A stretch of DNA of 64,000 nt from Microbacterium phyllosphaerae (GCF_017876435.1 NZ_JAGIOA010000001.1:310001-374000); one strand, 5' to 3'. Shown: positions 9,951 through 18,358, counted from the first letter of the stretch. The notes: a model not told the origin generated them from the sequence alone. A program made the numbers and translations.

Positions 9951-10873
9951 CCCTTGACCGCCCCGACCGACATGCCCTTGATGAAGTAGCGCTGGAACGC
10001 CGCGAAGATCGCCACGGAGGGGACGATCGCGAGGATCGCGCCCGTGTAGATCAGCTGCCACTGCGAGGTGAGCAGGCCCACCATGCGGTTGATCGCGACA
10101 TTGATGGTTCCCGCCGACGACGAGTCGAGGAACACCAGGGGGATGAAGAAGTCGTTCCACAGACCGAGCGACTGGATGATCACGAACGCCGAGGTCACCG
10201 GCAGCAGCATCGGGAAGACGATGAGCCAGAAGGTGCGCAGGCGACCTGCGCCGTCGACGTGTGCGGCCTCCTCGACCTCGATCGGGATGCCCTTGATGAA
10301 GCTGCAGTAGAGCAGGATGCCGAAGCTCGCCGCCCCGCCGAGGTGCACCAGGATCACCGAGAGCAGGGTGCTGTAGAGGCCGACGTCGTCGAACCCCTTC
10401 ACCAGCGGGATCATGCGCACCTGGAACGGGATCATGAGCCCGGCGATGAACAGCACGTACAGGAAGCGCGAGGTGCGGCCTCCGATGCGCTCGATCCCGT
10501 AGGCCGCCATCGGCACGATGATCACCAGCATCACGACCGTACCGACCGTGATGATGAGCGTGTTCAGCACCGCCTCGAGGAAGTCGGTCTGCTGGAACAG
10601 GGCCACGTAGTTGTCGAACGCGAAGGAGGTGGGCAGACCCATCGGATCCTTCGTGATCTCGGCGTAGGAGCGGAAGGAGTTCAGCAGCGCGTAGATCACG
10701 GGCGACGCGACGATCAGCACCAGGATGCTGAGCACCACCATCACGACGATCTCGCCGACCGACCACTTCTTCTTCTCGCGGCGCACGCGCGGCGCGCGGG
10801 GGATGCGGGCGATGCCCGCCGGTCGGGCCTCGGGCTCGATCTTCATGGTGACCTGGGTCATCGTCTCGGTCAT
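9947..10873 (-). CDS. Carbohydrate ABC transporter permease, MalG/AraQ type
   Basis: 308 residues with a basic cytoplasmic N-terminus and six membrane spans. The EAA loop reads EEAAHVDGAGRLRTFWLIVF, the contact site for the ATPase. The C-terminus YFIKGMSVGAVKG is typical of the MalG branch (CUT1 family). No ATPase is encoded in the locus, as usual for CUT1 operons that share an MsiK-type ATPase encoded elsewhere. The start was placed at MTETMTQ because it overlaps the TGA of the other permease (ATGA). Confidence 0.92.
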   Translation of the reverse strand: MTETMTQVTMKIEPEARPAGIARIPRAPRVRREKKKWSVGEIVVMVVLSILVLIVASPVIYALLNSFRSYAEITKDPMGLPTSFAFDNYVALFQQTDFLEAVLNTLIITVGTVVMLVIIVPMAAYGIERIGGRTSRFLYVLFIAGLMIPFQVRMIPLVKGFDDVGLYSTLLSVILVHLGGAASFGILLYCSFIKGIPIEVEEAAHVDGAGRLRTFWLIVFPMLLPVTSAFVIIQSLGLWNDFFIPLVFLDSSSAGTINVAINRMVGLLTSQWQLIYTGAILAIVPSVAIFAAFQRYFIKGMSVGAVKG

Positions 10874-11781
10874 GCCTGGATCTCCCTCTTGCGCATGTAG
10901 GCGTTCGCGGCGACGGTGCTCACGATCACCACGAGGAAGAGCACGACGGCGGCGGCCGATCCGAACCCTGCTCGGTACTCGCCGAAGCCGACCTTGTAGA
11001 TGAAGAACGCCATGGTCTCGCTCACGAACCCGGGGCCGCCCGAGGTGAGCACGAGCACCTGGTCGAAGATCACCCAGCCGGCGATCATCGCGAGCGTCAT
11101 GTTGACGGTGACGGCACCGGCGATCATCGGCCACGTCACGTTCCAGAAGACCTTCGCCCCGCTCGCGCCGTCGATGCGCGCGGCCTCGATGAGCTCCTGC
11201 GGCACGGACTGCAGGTTCGCCAGGTAGATCAGGGTGGTGTTGCCGCCCAGGGTGAAGCAGGTGATGAAGAGGATGACCCAGATCACGATGCTGCTGTCGC
11301 CCAGCCAGTCGCGGGCCCAGTCGGGCAGACCCAGGTCTCGGAGCACCGTGTTCACAGAGCCGAAGTTGTAGTTGAGCAGGTACTTCCAGATGGTCGCCAT
11401 GATGAAGGCGCTCACCAGGGCCGGCAGATAGACCGCCGTGCGGAAGAACCCCTGCGCATGGTTGAGCTTGTCGAGCATGAGAGCCACGGCGAGCGAGATG
11501 ACGTTGATGACGAGCGCTGAGCCGAGCCCGAGGATCAGGGTGTTGCGCACCGCGTTCCAGAAGCGGCCGCTCGCGACGATGTCCTCGTAGTTCCGGATGC
11601 CGATGTACTCGTAGCCGTCGCTGATGCCGTCCCAGTCGGTCAGGCTCAGCTGCAGCGTCTGCAGCGAGGGGACGATCACCATCAGGAGGTAGATCACCAG
11701 GGCGGGGACGACGAACCCGAACATCGCCAGACGCCCTCGTCCGAATCGTGGTCTCGCTCTGACCTCGGTGTGTGCACTCAT
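10870..11781 (-). CDS. Carbohydrate ABC transporter permease, MalF/UgpA type
   Basis: 303 residues, six membrane spans, CUT1 family. The EAA loop reads IEAARIDGASGAKVFWNVTW. The start at MSAHTEV has a strong AAGGAGAG Shine-Dalgarno; a longer in-frame start nine codons upstream would hide that site. It partners the MalG-type permease and the binding protein directly upstream. Imported substrate is probably galactose- or arabinose-containing oligosaccharides given the hydrolases downstream. Confidence 0.92.
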   Translation of the reverse strand: MSAHTEVRARPRFGRGRLAMFGFVVPALVIYLLMVIVPSLQTLQLSLTDWDGISDGYEYIGIRNYEDIVASGRFWNAVRNTLILGLGSALVINVISLAVALMLDKLNHAQGFFRTAVYLPALVSAFIMATIWKYLLNYNFGSVNTVLRDLGLPDWARDWLGDSSIVIWVILFITCFTLGGNTTLIYLANLQSVPQELIEAARIDGASGAKVFWNVTWPMIAGAVTVNMTLAMIAGWVIFDQVLVLTSGGPGFVSETMAFFIYKVGFGEYRAGFGSAAAVVLFLVVIVSTVAANAYMRKREIQA

Positions 11782-11813
11782 GTTCTCTCCTTGATCGATC
11801 ACCGCTCGTCGGA

Positions 11814-11843
11814 GCCGGGGCGCGGTCTGTTCCGCGCCCCGGC
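11814..11843 (-). terminator. Stem-loop between binding protein and permease genes
   Basis: Perfect 12-bp arms (GCCGGGGCGCGG and complement) around a 6-nt loop. In binding-protein-first operons such hairpins usually stabilise the upstream mRNA and reduce permease expression, so partial termination or processing is more likely than a full stop. Confidence 0.6.
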
Positions 11844-11851
11844 GTCGCGAC

Positions 11852-13198
11852 TCAACCGGCTGCGGCGACCTGTGCGTCGAGCTCCGCCTGGACCTTCGCG
11901 ATCGTCTCGTCGATCGTGGTCTGGCCGTCCTGCATCTCGATGCGCGACTGCCGGAAGAAGGTGTTCACCGAGCTGAACGTGCTCAGCGTCGGGGCGTTCT
12001 CGTACCAGACGAGGTTCGGGTTCTCGAGAAGAGCGAAGAAGTCGTCCGCCCCCGGGATGGTGTCGTTGCGCGTCACCTCGTCAGCCTTGAGGATGTTGGG
12101 CGAGATCCATCCGCTCTCCTCCATGAGGTTCGCGGCATCCACCGAGTAGAAGTAGGTGAGGAACTCGACGGCGGACGCGTACTCGTCGTCGTTCTCCGCC
12201 GCCTGCGACGAGATCGCGAGACCGCCGGCGGTATCGCCGATCACGCTGTTCTTGAGGACGTTGAGCTTGCCGTCTTCGTCCGGGATGATGAACAGCCCCG
12301 CGTCGAACTCGGGATCGACCTTGTTGATGTCCATCAGGCGGCCGAGGCCCGCCGACGACGTGGCCATCACAGCCTGCTCGTTCACGAGGAGCGTGGTGGT
12401 CTGCGCATCCGCGGTCGACTGCCAGCCCTCGAGCACGTAGTCGTCCATGATCATCTTCAGCTCCTCGAGAGGAGCCTTCAGATCCGCGACGGAGGCGTCG
12501 CCCGCGGCGGCCGCGTTCCAGAAGCCGCCCTCGTCGCTGTACTCGGCGAAGGTGGGCGCCGCCAGCGGCTTCCACAGCTGGTCGGAGGGCCAGACCTCCG
12601 CGGCGGCGGTGGCGAGCGGCACGTCTCCGTTGGCCTTGATCTCGTCGAGCAGGTCGATGAAGTCGTCGTAGGTCTCAGGCACCTCGAGGTCGTGATCCTT
12701 GAAGTAGGTCTTGTTGTAGACGATGTTCATACCGAGCTCGCCGTTGAGCGCGCTGTACGGCACCGTGTAGACGTTGCCGTCCTCCGCCGGGGCGAATGCG
12801 TCGGGCTCGAGCAGTGCCGTGACCTCGTCGGGCACCGGGGCGAGCTTGCCCGCGTTGACGTAGGTGAGCGTGTCGCGCATGTCGACGACGGCCGGCCAGT
12901 TGCCCGTGGCATCCACGGTCTTGAGCGCCGTCGCGTAGTCGGAACCGGCCGGCAGCGGATCGAGCTTGACCTCGGTGGTGTCGCTCTGCTCGTTGAACGC
13001 CGTGACGACCTGGTCGACGACGCCGTTCCAGGTCTCGTCTCCCGTGGCGTAGAGGAAGCGGATCGTGGTCTTGTCTCCCGACGCTGCCGCGTCGCCGCCG
13101 CCGCCCGCGCATCCGGCGAGCGCGAGAGCAGAGGTCGCGAGGCCCGCGGTCACCAGCAGGAGGCGGCTTCGTGCCGTCCGCGTCATTGCGTTGTGCAT
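11852..13198 (-). CDS. Sugar ABC transporter substrate-binding lipoprotein
   Basis: 448 residues, starting at MHNAMTRTARS with a GGGAG Shine-Dalgarno. The lipobox LALAGC sets the lipid-modified Cys after a hydrophobic signal, so the mature protein is anchored on the outer face of the membrane. The rest follows the CUT1 extracellular solute-binding fold (SBP_bac_1 type), with conserved patterns such as GMNIVYNKTYFKDHDLEVP. First gene of the glycan operon and downstream of its promoter; it captures the oligosaccharide for the two permeases. Confidence 0.92.
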   Translation of the reverse strand: MHNAMTRTARSRLLLVTAGLATSALALAGCAGGGGDAAASGDKTTIRFLYATGDETWNGVVDQVVTAFNEQSDTTEVKLDPLPAGSDYATALKTVDATGNWPAVVDMRDTLTYVNAGKLAPVPDEVTALLEPDAFAPAEDGNVYTVPYSALNGELGMNIVYNKTYFKDHDLEVPETYDDFIDLLDEIKANGDVPLATAAAEVWPSDQLWKPLAAPTFAEYSDEGGFWNAAAAGDASVADLKAPLEELKMIMDDYVLEGWQSTADAQTTTLLVNEQAVMATSSAGLGRLMDINKVDPEFDAGLFIIPDEDGKLNVLKNSVIGDTAGGLAISSQAAENDDEYASAVEFLTYFYSVDAANLMEESGWISPNILKADEVTRNDTIPGADDFFALLENPNLVWYENAPTLSTFSSVNTFFRQSRIEMQDGQTTIDETIAKVQAELDAQVAAAG

Positions 13199-13241
13199 GT
13201 GATCTCCCTTGATTCGTGCCGGACTCTCGTCGGCTACACCG

Positions 13242-13296
13242 ACGGTAGCCGACGGGATAGCGGTTTCCAAGCACTTTTTGTAACTAGTTGCACTTT
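13242..13296 (-). promoter_or_regulatory. Promoter and putative operator of the glycan operon
   Basis: On the minus strand TTGGAA (13265-13270) and TACCGT (13242-13247) are 17 bp apart. Directly upstream of the -35 lies the 8-bp palindrome AACTAGTT (13282-13289) between two direct copies of GCACTTT (13271-13277 and 13290-13296). This looks like a regulator site, but no regulator gene lies beside it. Confidence 0.5.
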
Positions 13297-13327
13297 ACTC
13301 GGGAACTCGCGAGAATCAACCCTGGCG

Positions 13328-13362
13328 ACGTTCGGCGCGCCCGGAAACCGTGCGCCGAACGT
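13328..13362 (-). terminator. Terminator after corA
   Basis: Perfect 11-bp arms ACGTTCGGCGC and complement with a 13-nt loop, 17 nt after the corA stop. There is no U-run, as is common in high-GC actinobacteria. Confidence 0.6.
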
Positions 13363-13379
13363 GCGGATATCGCTGGCGA

Positions 13380-14396
13380 CTAGAGCCAGCCCTTGCGTTT
13401 GAACGCCCAGTACAGGCCGAAGCCCATCCCGACCATCAGGGCGATCGCCATGGGATAGCCGAGCGCCCAGTGCAGCTCGGGCATGTGATCGAAGTTCATG
13501 CCGTAGACCGTTCCGACGAGGGTGGGCGCGAACAGGATCGCCGCCCAGCCCGAGATCTTCTTGACCTCGTCGTTCTGACGGATGCTGAGCTCCGTCATCC
13601 TGGTCATCTCCTCGTTCTGGCGCCGCGCGACGATCGTCGACTCGACGGTCAGCGCGTTGTCCAGCACAGTGCGGAAGGTGTTCGCCCGCTCCGAGACCCG
13701 CAGCGTGTGGTCGAGCACGTCCCGCAGATATCGCTGCAGCTCCTCGTCGACCTGGTACTTCGCCGAACCGCGCAGGAGGGCGTCGAGCATCCCCGCCAGG
13801 GGTTGCACCGCCCGCTGGAAGTCGATGACCTCGCGCCCCAGCTCGTAGATGCGCTGCGTCGCGTCGACACCGTCTTCGAAGAGCTGGCTCTCGATCTCGT
13901 CGATGTCGTTCTCGAGCCCGGCGAGCACCGGTGCGTATTCGTCGACGACCTCGTCGAGGATCGCGTAGAGCACGGCCTCGGGGCCGAGCTTCAGCAGTGT
14001 CGGGTCGCCCTCGAGCCGGCGGCGCACACGACCGAGATCAGGAGACTCCGCATGCCGGATGGTGACGACGAAGTCCTTGCCGACGAGCACATGGATCTCG
14101 CCGAACTCGACCTCCTCGGACTCGTCGAGATAGCGGGCCGAGCGCAGCACCATGAACAGCACATCGTCATAGCGCTCGAGCTTGGATCGCTGATGACCCG
14201 AGAGCGCGTCCTCGACGACCAGGGCGTGGATGCCGAACTCGTCGGCCACCTCGCGGATCTCGGCCTCACTCGGACGGTACAGCCCGATCCAGCTCAGCCC
14301 ACCGCGCTCGCGCATCGCCTCGAACGTCTCGCTCAGGCTGTGGGGATTCGCGGTGCGGACGCCGTCGACGTAGATCGCGTTGTCGATGATGGCCAT
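13380..14396 (-). CDS. corA: CorA-family magnesium/cobalt transporter
   Basis: 338 residues. Two C-terminal membrane helices are preceded by the hallmark GMN selectivity motif (YGMNFDHMPELHWALGYP). The long cytoplasmic N-terminal domain is charged and helical, as in CorA pentamers. The family carries Mg2+ (and Co2+ or Ni2+) down the membrane potential. The ATG at 14396 follows a GGAAGGAGC Shine-Dalgarno that overlaps the base of the preceding terminator. It appears monocistronic, bounded by stem-loops on both sides. Confidence 0.92.
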   Translation of the reverse strand: MAIIDNAIYVDGVRTANPHSLSETFEAMRERGGLSWIGLYRPSEAEIREVADEFGIHALVVEDALSGHQRSKLERYDDVLFMVLRSARYLDESEEVEFGEIHVLVGKDFVVTIRHAESPDLGRVRRRLEGDPTLLKLGPEAVLYAILDEVVDEYAPVLAGLENDIDEIESQLFEDGVDATQRIYELGREVIDFQRAVQPLAGMLDALLRGSAKYQVDEELQRYLRDVLDHTLRVSERANTFRTVLDNALTVESTIVARRQNEEMTRMTELSIRQNDEVKKISGWAAILFAPTLVGTVYGMNFDHMPELHWALGYPMAIALMVGMGFGLYWAFKRKGWL

Positions 14397-14414
14397 CGGC
14401 GCTCCTTCCCTCGG

Positions 14415-14437
14415 GTCGGGTCGCTGGGCGACCCGAC
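14415..14437 (-). terminator. Terminator after the serine-hydrolase-like gene
   Basis: Perfect 9-bp arms GTCGGGTCG and complement with a CTGGG loop, 8 nt beyond the stop codon at 14446. Confidence 0.65.
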
Positions 14438-14445
14438 GCCCGGCG

Positions 14446-15729
14446 TCACCCCTCGGGAGGAGCGACGCAGGTGATCGCGGAGTCCGTGATCGTCTTGTGG
14501 TACTGCTCGGCGGTGAACGGCAGGCCGAAGTCGGGAGCCGTCTCGCCCTCGGCCGCCGGAGCCTTCGACGCGATCGCTGCGAGCTCCCACGAGAGGTAGG
14601 CGGCGGTCGATCCCCCGGTCGTCGAATCGTTCAGCGACACCGCGACCGTGAAACCGGTCTCCGGATCCGAGAAAGCAGCCGTCTGGTACCCGGGAGTCCA
14701 TCCGAACTGACCGACCATCGAGCCGACGAGCAGCGCGCCGCCGGTCGCCTGGTACCACGACGGCGACTTGTCGCTCACGGGCAGCGGAGCGCCGAAGCGG
14801 TCAGGCTCCTCCTTGGTGCGCAGCGTCTGGGCGGCCTCGGCCTGTGCGTAGCGGCCGAGGTCCTCGATGGTCGAGACGACCCCGGAGTCGGTGTATCCGG
14901 TACTGGAGGAGATCTTGGTGGTGTCGACAGGGGCGGCGCAGTTGTATCCGCCCTCGACCGCCGTCAGGTAGTGACCGTTCATGACCGGTCCGGTCGACGG
15001 CGCAGCGGCCGCGGCCGACGGCAGCGACGTGTTCGTCAGTTCGAGCGGCTCGGTCACGTACTCGGCGATCAGCTCGGAGGCCGTCATCCCCGACGCCCGC
15101 TCGAGCGCGAGGCCGAGAACCAGGTAGCCCGCATCGGAGTTGCGGTAGGTGGTGTGCGCGGTGCCACGGGCGGCACCGAGACCGTACGAAGCGAGTTCCA
15201 GCGGAGCCCACACACGTTCGGGGGTGGTCATCCACGCCGACTTGACCGTCTCCTCGGAGGATCCGGCCCCGCTCGTGCTGTTGCACAGGTCGAGCAGCGT
15301 GATGTCCTTCATGTCCGCGACACCCGAGACGTACTCCGGCACGAGGTCGTCGAGGTCGACGACGCCGTCGTCAGCCAGTCCGTACAGCACGTCGCAGGTC
15401 ATCAGGCGGGTCACGTCTGCGACGCGGAAGGCCATGTCGGTGCTGATCTCGTCACCGGCGCCCGGCTTCTGCGTCCCGATCCCCGTGACCCAGCTGCCGC
15501 TCCACGGCACCCACACTCCGACGACCGCTCCGGACGCGCCCGTGGCCGTGAGCGCGTTGGTGACGGCGGCCTCCATCGCGGCGACCGTGTCGTCGGGCAG
15601 AGCACCGTCGGCCTGCGCCGGCGGCTCGTAGGTGAAATCGGACTCGGCTGTGCACCCGGTGAGGAAGAGCCCGAGTACGGCGACGCTGGCCGCTGCTGCG
15701 CGGAACCTGCGCGACGAGAGAAGCTGCAT
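14446..15729 (-). CDS. Serine-hydrolase-fold lipoprotein lacking the SxxK catalytic motif
   Basis: 427 residues. A lipobox (LFLTGC) ends the signal peptide at about residue 26, so it is an outer-face lipoprotein. The body follows the class C beta-lactamase / D-Ala-D-Ala carboxypeptidase fold: the first helix region reads AFRVADVTRLMTCDVLYGLA, where active relatives have S-x-x-K in place of DVTR. The second motif survives as YRNSDAGYLVLGLALE, and the KTG-equivalent region reads FGWTPGYQ. Loss of both Ser and Lys argues for a pseudoenzyme, perhaps a peptidoglycan or muropeptide binder. Alternatively chemistry has moved elsewhere. It is monocistronic. Confidence 0.75.
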   Translation of the reverse strand: MQLLSSRRFRAAAASVAVLGLFLTGCTAESDFTYEPPAQADGALPDDTVAAMEAAVTNALTATGASGAVVGVWVPWSGSWVTGIGTQKPGAGDEISTDMAFRVADVTRLMTCDVLYGLADDGVVDLDDLVPEYVSGVADMKDITLLDLCNSTSGAGSSEETVKSAWMTTPERVWAPLELASYGLGAARGTAHTTYRNSDAGYLVLGLALERASGMTASELIAEYVTEPLELTNTSLPSAAAAAPSTGPVMNGHYLTAVEGGYNCAAPVDTTKISSSTGYTDSGVVSTIEDLGRYAQAEAAQTLRTKEEPDRFGAPLPVSDKSPSWYQATGGALLVGSMVGQFGWTPGYQTAAFSDPETGFTVAVSLNDSTTGGSTAAYLSWELAAIASKAPAAEGETAPDFGLPFTAEQYHKTITDSAITCVAPPEG

Positions 15730-15805
15730 GAAAGGGAACCCCCGGAAGACGTGTCTCCCGAGTCTAGAACGCCGATCCTGAAAGAACGCATCGCCTGCAC
15801 GCGTT

Positions 15806-15811
15806 TAGGGT
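15806..15811 (+). promoter_or_regulatory. -10 element of a probably leaderless transcript
   Basis: TAGGGT ends 7 nt before the ATG at 15819, so transcription should begin at or beside the start codon. Confidence 0.45.
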
Positions 15812-15818
15812 GATCAGC

Positions 15819-16133
15819 ATGCCCCACATCTTCGATGCCGACGTCGTCTCCGCGATCCTGCGCCACATGAACGGCGACCACACCGACGACAACCTGCTGA
15901 TCGCCCGCGCCTTCGCGCCGGCGGAGGGAGGCGAGATCTCGGATGCCGTGATGACGGGCCTCGACGGCGACGGCGGAGTCTGGCAGATCACCCGAGCAGA
16001 TGTCGCGTCCGAGCTGCGAGTGGCCTGGCCCGGCGGATCCATCACCGAGCGGCCCGCTGTGCGCCGCGAGGTCGTCGCGCTGTACGACCTCGCCTGCGAG
16101 AGACTCGGGGTCGAGCCGCGCCCGCACGCGTGA
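15819..16133 (+). CDS. DUF2470 domain protein, heme-utilisation associated
   Basis: 104 residues covering essentially one DUF2470 domain. The diagnostic N-terminal block is AILRHMNGDHTDDNLLIARA. This domain forms the C-terminal part of HugZ-like heme-degrading proteins and of plant/cyanobacterial split-barrel homologues, and stand-alone copies occur near heme oxygenases. Here it lies 54 nt upstream of hmuO on the same strand, supporting a role in heme or biliverdin handling. Start chosen at ATG 15819; a GTG nine bases upstream (15810) is possible. Confidence 0.8.
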   Translation: MPHIFDADVVSAILRHMNGDHTDDNLLIARAFAPAEGGEISDAVMTGLDGDGGVWQITRADVASELRVAWPGGSITERPAVRREVVALYDLACERLGVEPRPHA

Positions 16134-16152
16134 CGGTCTGAGAACCCGGGGT

Positions 16153-16181
16153 TTCGCCAGAGGTTAGGCAACCCTTACACT
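16153..16181 (+). promoter_or_regulatory. hmuO promoter with DtxR/IdeR-like iron box
   Basis: The -10 TACACT (16176-16181) lies 6 nt before the ATG, so the transcript is probably leaderless; TTCGCC (16153-16158) is a weak -35 with 17 bp spacing. Between them, 16159-16177 matches the DtxR/IdeR consensus (TTAGGTTAGGCTAACCTAA) at 14 of 19 positions by my alignment, including the core AGGTTAGGC. This predicts iron repression of heme oxygenase. Confidence 0.6.
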
Positions 16182-16187
16182 GGGCAC

Positions 16188-16835
16188 ATGTCCGAGATCC
16201 TGTCCTTCTCCGCCGCCCTCCGTGAGCGCTCCTCCGGTTCGCACTCGCGCAGCGAGGGCGCAGGCTTCATGTCCGACCTGCTCAAAGGCGAAGGATCGCG
16301 CGAGGACTACATCGCGCTCGTCGCGCAGCACTACTTCATCTACGAGGCGCTCGAGTCTGCGGGCGACCGCATGCGCCAGGACGCCGTGGCATCCGTCTTC
16401 ATCAGCGACAAGCTGACCCGCCTGCCCGCGCTGGAGGCCGACCTCGAGTTCCTGCTCGGCGCCGACTGGCGCGACGAGATCGTCGCGCTGCCCACCACGC
16501 AGCGCTACGTCGAGCGCATCCGCCAGGTCGGCGCGACCTGGGCCGGTGGCTTCGTCGCTCACCACTACACGCGTTACCTCGGCGACCTCTCCGGCGGCAT
16601 CTTCATCGGGCGCGTCATGGCTCGCCGCTTCGGCTTCGAGACCAACGGCATCGGGTTCTACCTCTTCGATGACATCGCCGATCCCGCCGCGTTCAAGGAC
16701 GTCTACCGCGAGCAGCTCGATGCGGCCCCGTGGGACGACGCCGAGCGGGAGCGCGTGATCGACGAGGTCCTCCTCGCCTACCGCTTCAACACGGAGCTCT
16801 TCGAGGACCTCGACCGCGCTCGCGTCGCCGCCTGA
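16188..16835 (+). CDS. hmuO: Biliverdin-producing heme oxygenase
   Basis: 215 residues, normal for the family. His19 in RSSGSHSRSE is the expected proximal heme ligand, and the distal-helix signature RYLGDLSGGIF supplies the flexible glycines over the heme. The enzyme opens heme to biliverdin, CO and Fe2+ using reductant and O2, releasing iron. Cytoplasmic. It follows the DUF2470 gene and has its own iron-box promoter. The 3' end converges on the helicase gene with only 14 nt between stops. Confidence 0.93.
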   Translation: MSEILSFSAALRERSSGSHSRSEGAGFMSDLLKGEGSREDYIALVAQHYFIYEALESAGDRMRQDAVASVFISDKLTRLPALEADLEFLLGADWRDEIVALPTTQRYVERIRQVGATWAGGFVAHHYTRYLGDLSGGIFIGRVMARRFGFETNGIGFYLFDDIADPAAFKDVYREQLDAAPWDDAERERVIDEVLLAYRFNTELFEDLDRARVAA

Positions 16836-16849
16836 GAGGCATCCGCGGC

Positions 16850-18244
16850 TCAGGCCTTCCCGACCTCCGGTGTGGATGCCGCGAGCCACGCGTCGCGCAT
16901 GAAGCGACGCACGTCCTCGTCGACCCGGATGTCGCTCGGGCGCAGTGCCCGCGACAGGTAGAGCCCGTCGAGGGATGTGAGTCGTGACAGCGCCACGTAT
17001 GTCTGCCCCGGCGCGAACGCCCCGGAGCCGAGGTCGATGATGGCCCGATCGTAGGTCTTGCCCTGCGACTTGTGGATCGTGACCGCCCAGGCCAGGCGCA
17101 GCGGGAACTGCGTGAACTCGGCGACGACGTCGCGGGTCAGCTTCTTGGTGCTCGACTCGTACGAGTAGCGGAACCTCTCCCAGACCGCGGGCTCGACGTC
17201 GACCTCCTCGCCGTCGATCTCGACGCGCACGGTCTCGCCGAGGATGCGCACGACGGTGCCGATCGTGCCGTTCACCCACCGGGGCGGCTCCCCCGACATC
17301 GACGTGTCGTTGCGGAGGAACATCACCTGCGCGCCGATCTTGAGCTTGAGCTCCGACTCCGCGGGCAGCGAGGCCTCGCCCCTGCCGAACTCTCCGCTGA
17401 CCTCGGCCCTGGCCGTCTGCTCCTTGCCCGGGAGGGCGGCGAGGTGACGGCTGTTGATCGTGTTCACGATGTCGTTGCGGGTGGCGAGCGTGATCATCGG
17501 CACCTCCCCCGGTTCGGGGTCGGGAGGCGTGCGCGCGCCCTGTGTGTTCAGGACGCCGGCGATCTCGGCGGTGACCCTCCCGTAGCGCACGGCGTTCAGC
17601 ATCGCCTTGAATCCGTCATCCGACTGCCGGTGGATCTGCACGAGTTCGCGCACGTGCAGCTCTGCGCGGGTGTCGACCGCGAAGAGGCCGCCGTCGGACT
17701 CCTCGACATCGCCTCCACCCGACCCGGCCCACACCTTGGCGTCGAAGAACCAGAACGAGCGGTAATGGTCCTTCACGTAGCGCAGTTCGTCGCCCCGAGG
17801 AGGCACAGGAGCGAGCTGATATGGGTCGCCGAACATGACGATCTGCACACCGCCGAAGGGGATGCCGCGCTTTCCCCGAGCCTGGCGGAGCGAGCGGTCC
17901 ATCGCATCCATGAGGTCGGCGTTGACCATCGAGATCTCATCGATCACGAGGGTCTCGATGGCGTTGAGGATGCGGCGCGTGTTGTCGTTCTGATCGATGT
18001 CCGAGTCGCCGATCAGGCCGATCGGGAGGCGGAACAGCGAGTGGATCGTCTGTCCCTCGACGTTCAGTGCGGCGACGCCGGTGGGCGCGCAGATCGCGAT
18101 CTGCTTCTTCGTGTTCCACGAGAAGTACTGCAGCAGCGTCGACTTGCCCGTGCCAGCGCGCCCCGTGATGAAGACGTGCTCGCCGGTGTCCTCGATCAAC
18201 CGGAACAGCTCTTGCTGCTCTTCGGACAGGGCGGGAAGCGACAC
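16850..18244 (-). CDS. PIF1-like SF1B DNA helicase
   Basis: 464 residues. Walker A is GRAGTGKST at about residue 27; motif Ia reads ICAPTGVAALNVEG, Walker B is LVIDEISMV, motif III GDPYQLAPVPP, and the C-terminal motifs TIHKSQGKTYD and YVALSRL close the RecD/PIF1 fold. Such helicases move 5' to 3' on DNA and resolve G-quadruplexes or stalled forks in characterised members; this one has no extra accessory domain. The GTG start lies 6 nt from a TAGCAT -10, indicating a leaderless message. Confidence 0.88.
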   Translation of the reverse strand: MSLPALSEEQQELFRLIEDTGEHVFITGRAGTGKSTLLQYFSWNTKKQIAICAPTGVAALNVEGQTIHSLFRLPIGLIGDSDIDQNDNTRRILNAIETLVIDEISMVNADLMDAMDRSLRQARGKRGIPFGGVQIVMFGDPYQLAPVPPRGDELRYVKDHYRSFWFFDAKVWAGSGGGDVEESDGGLFAVDTRAELHVRELVQIHRQSDDGFKAMLNAVRYGRVTAEIAGVLNTQGARTPPDPEPGEVPMITLATRNDIVNTINSRHLAALPGKEQTARAEVSGEFGRGEASLPAESELKLKIGAQVMFLRNDTSMSGEPPRWVNGTIGTVVRILGETVRVEIDGEEVDVEPAVWERFRYSYESSTKKLTRDVVAEFTQFPLRLAWAVTIHKSQGKTYDRAIIDLGSGAFAPGQTYVALSRLTSLDGLYLSRALRPSDIRVDEDVRRFMRDAWLAASTPEVGKA

Positions 18245-18250
18245 TCCCCC

Positions 18251-18256
18251 ATGCTA
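18251..18256 (-). promoter_or_regulatory. -10 element of the helicase gene, leaderless type
   Basis: TAGCAT on the minus strand, 6 nt before the GTG start at 18244. Confidence 0.45.
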
Positions 18257-18346
18257 CGTGGCGCCGCCGCCCGACATCCGCGGGACACCGCCGCCGTTCA
18301 CCGTCACGCAGCGACCGACGCACGGCGTCGTCCCAGGCCGCGCTCC

Positions 18347-18352
18347 TAGACT
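18347..18352 (+). promoter_or_regulatory. -10 element, leaderless type
   Basis: TAGACT, 6 nt before the ATG at 18359. Confidence 0.45.
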
Positions 18353-18358
18353 GACGCC

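Noticed and set aside
14446..15729. Calling this gene an active beta-lactamase or carboxypeptidase
   Set aside because: The SxxK motif is replaced by DVTR, so an active-enzyme label is not supported.
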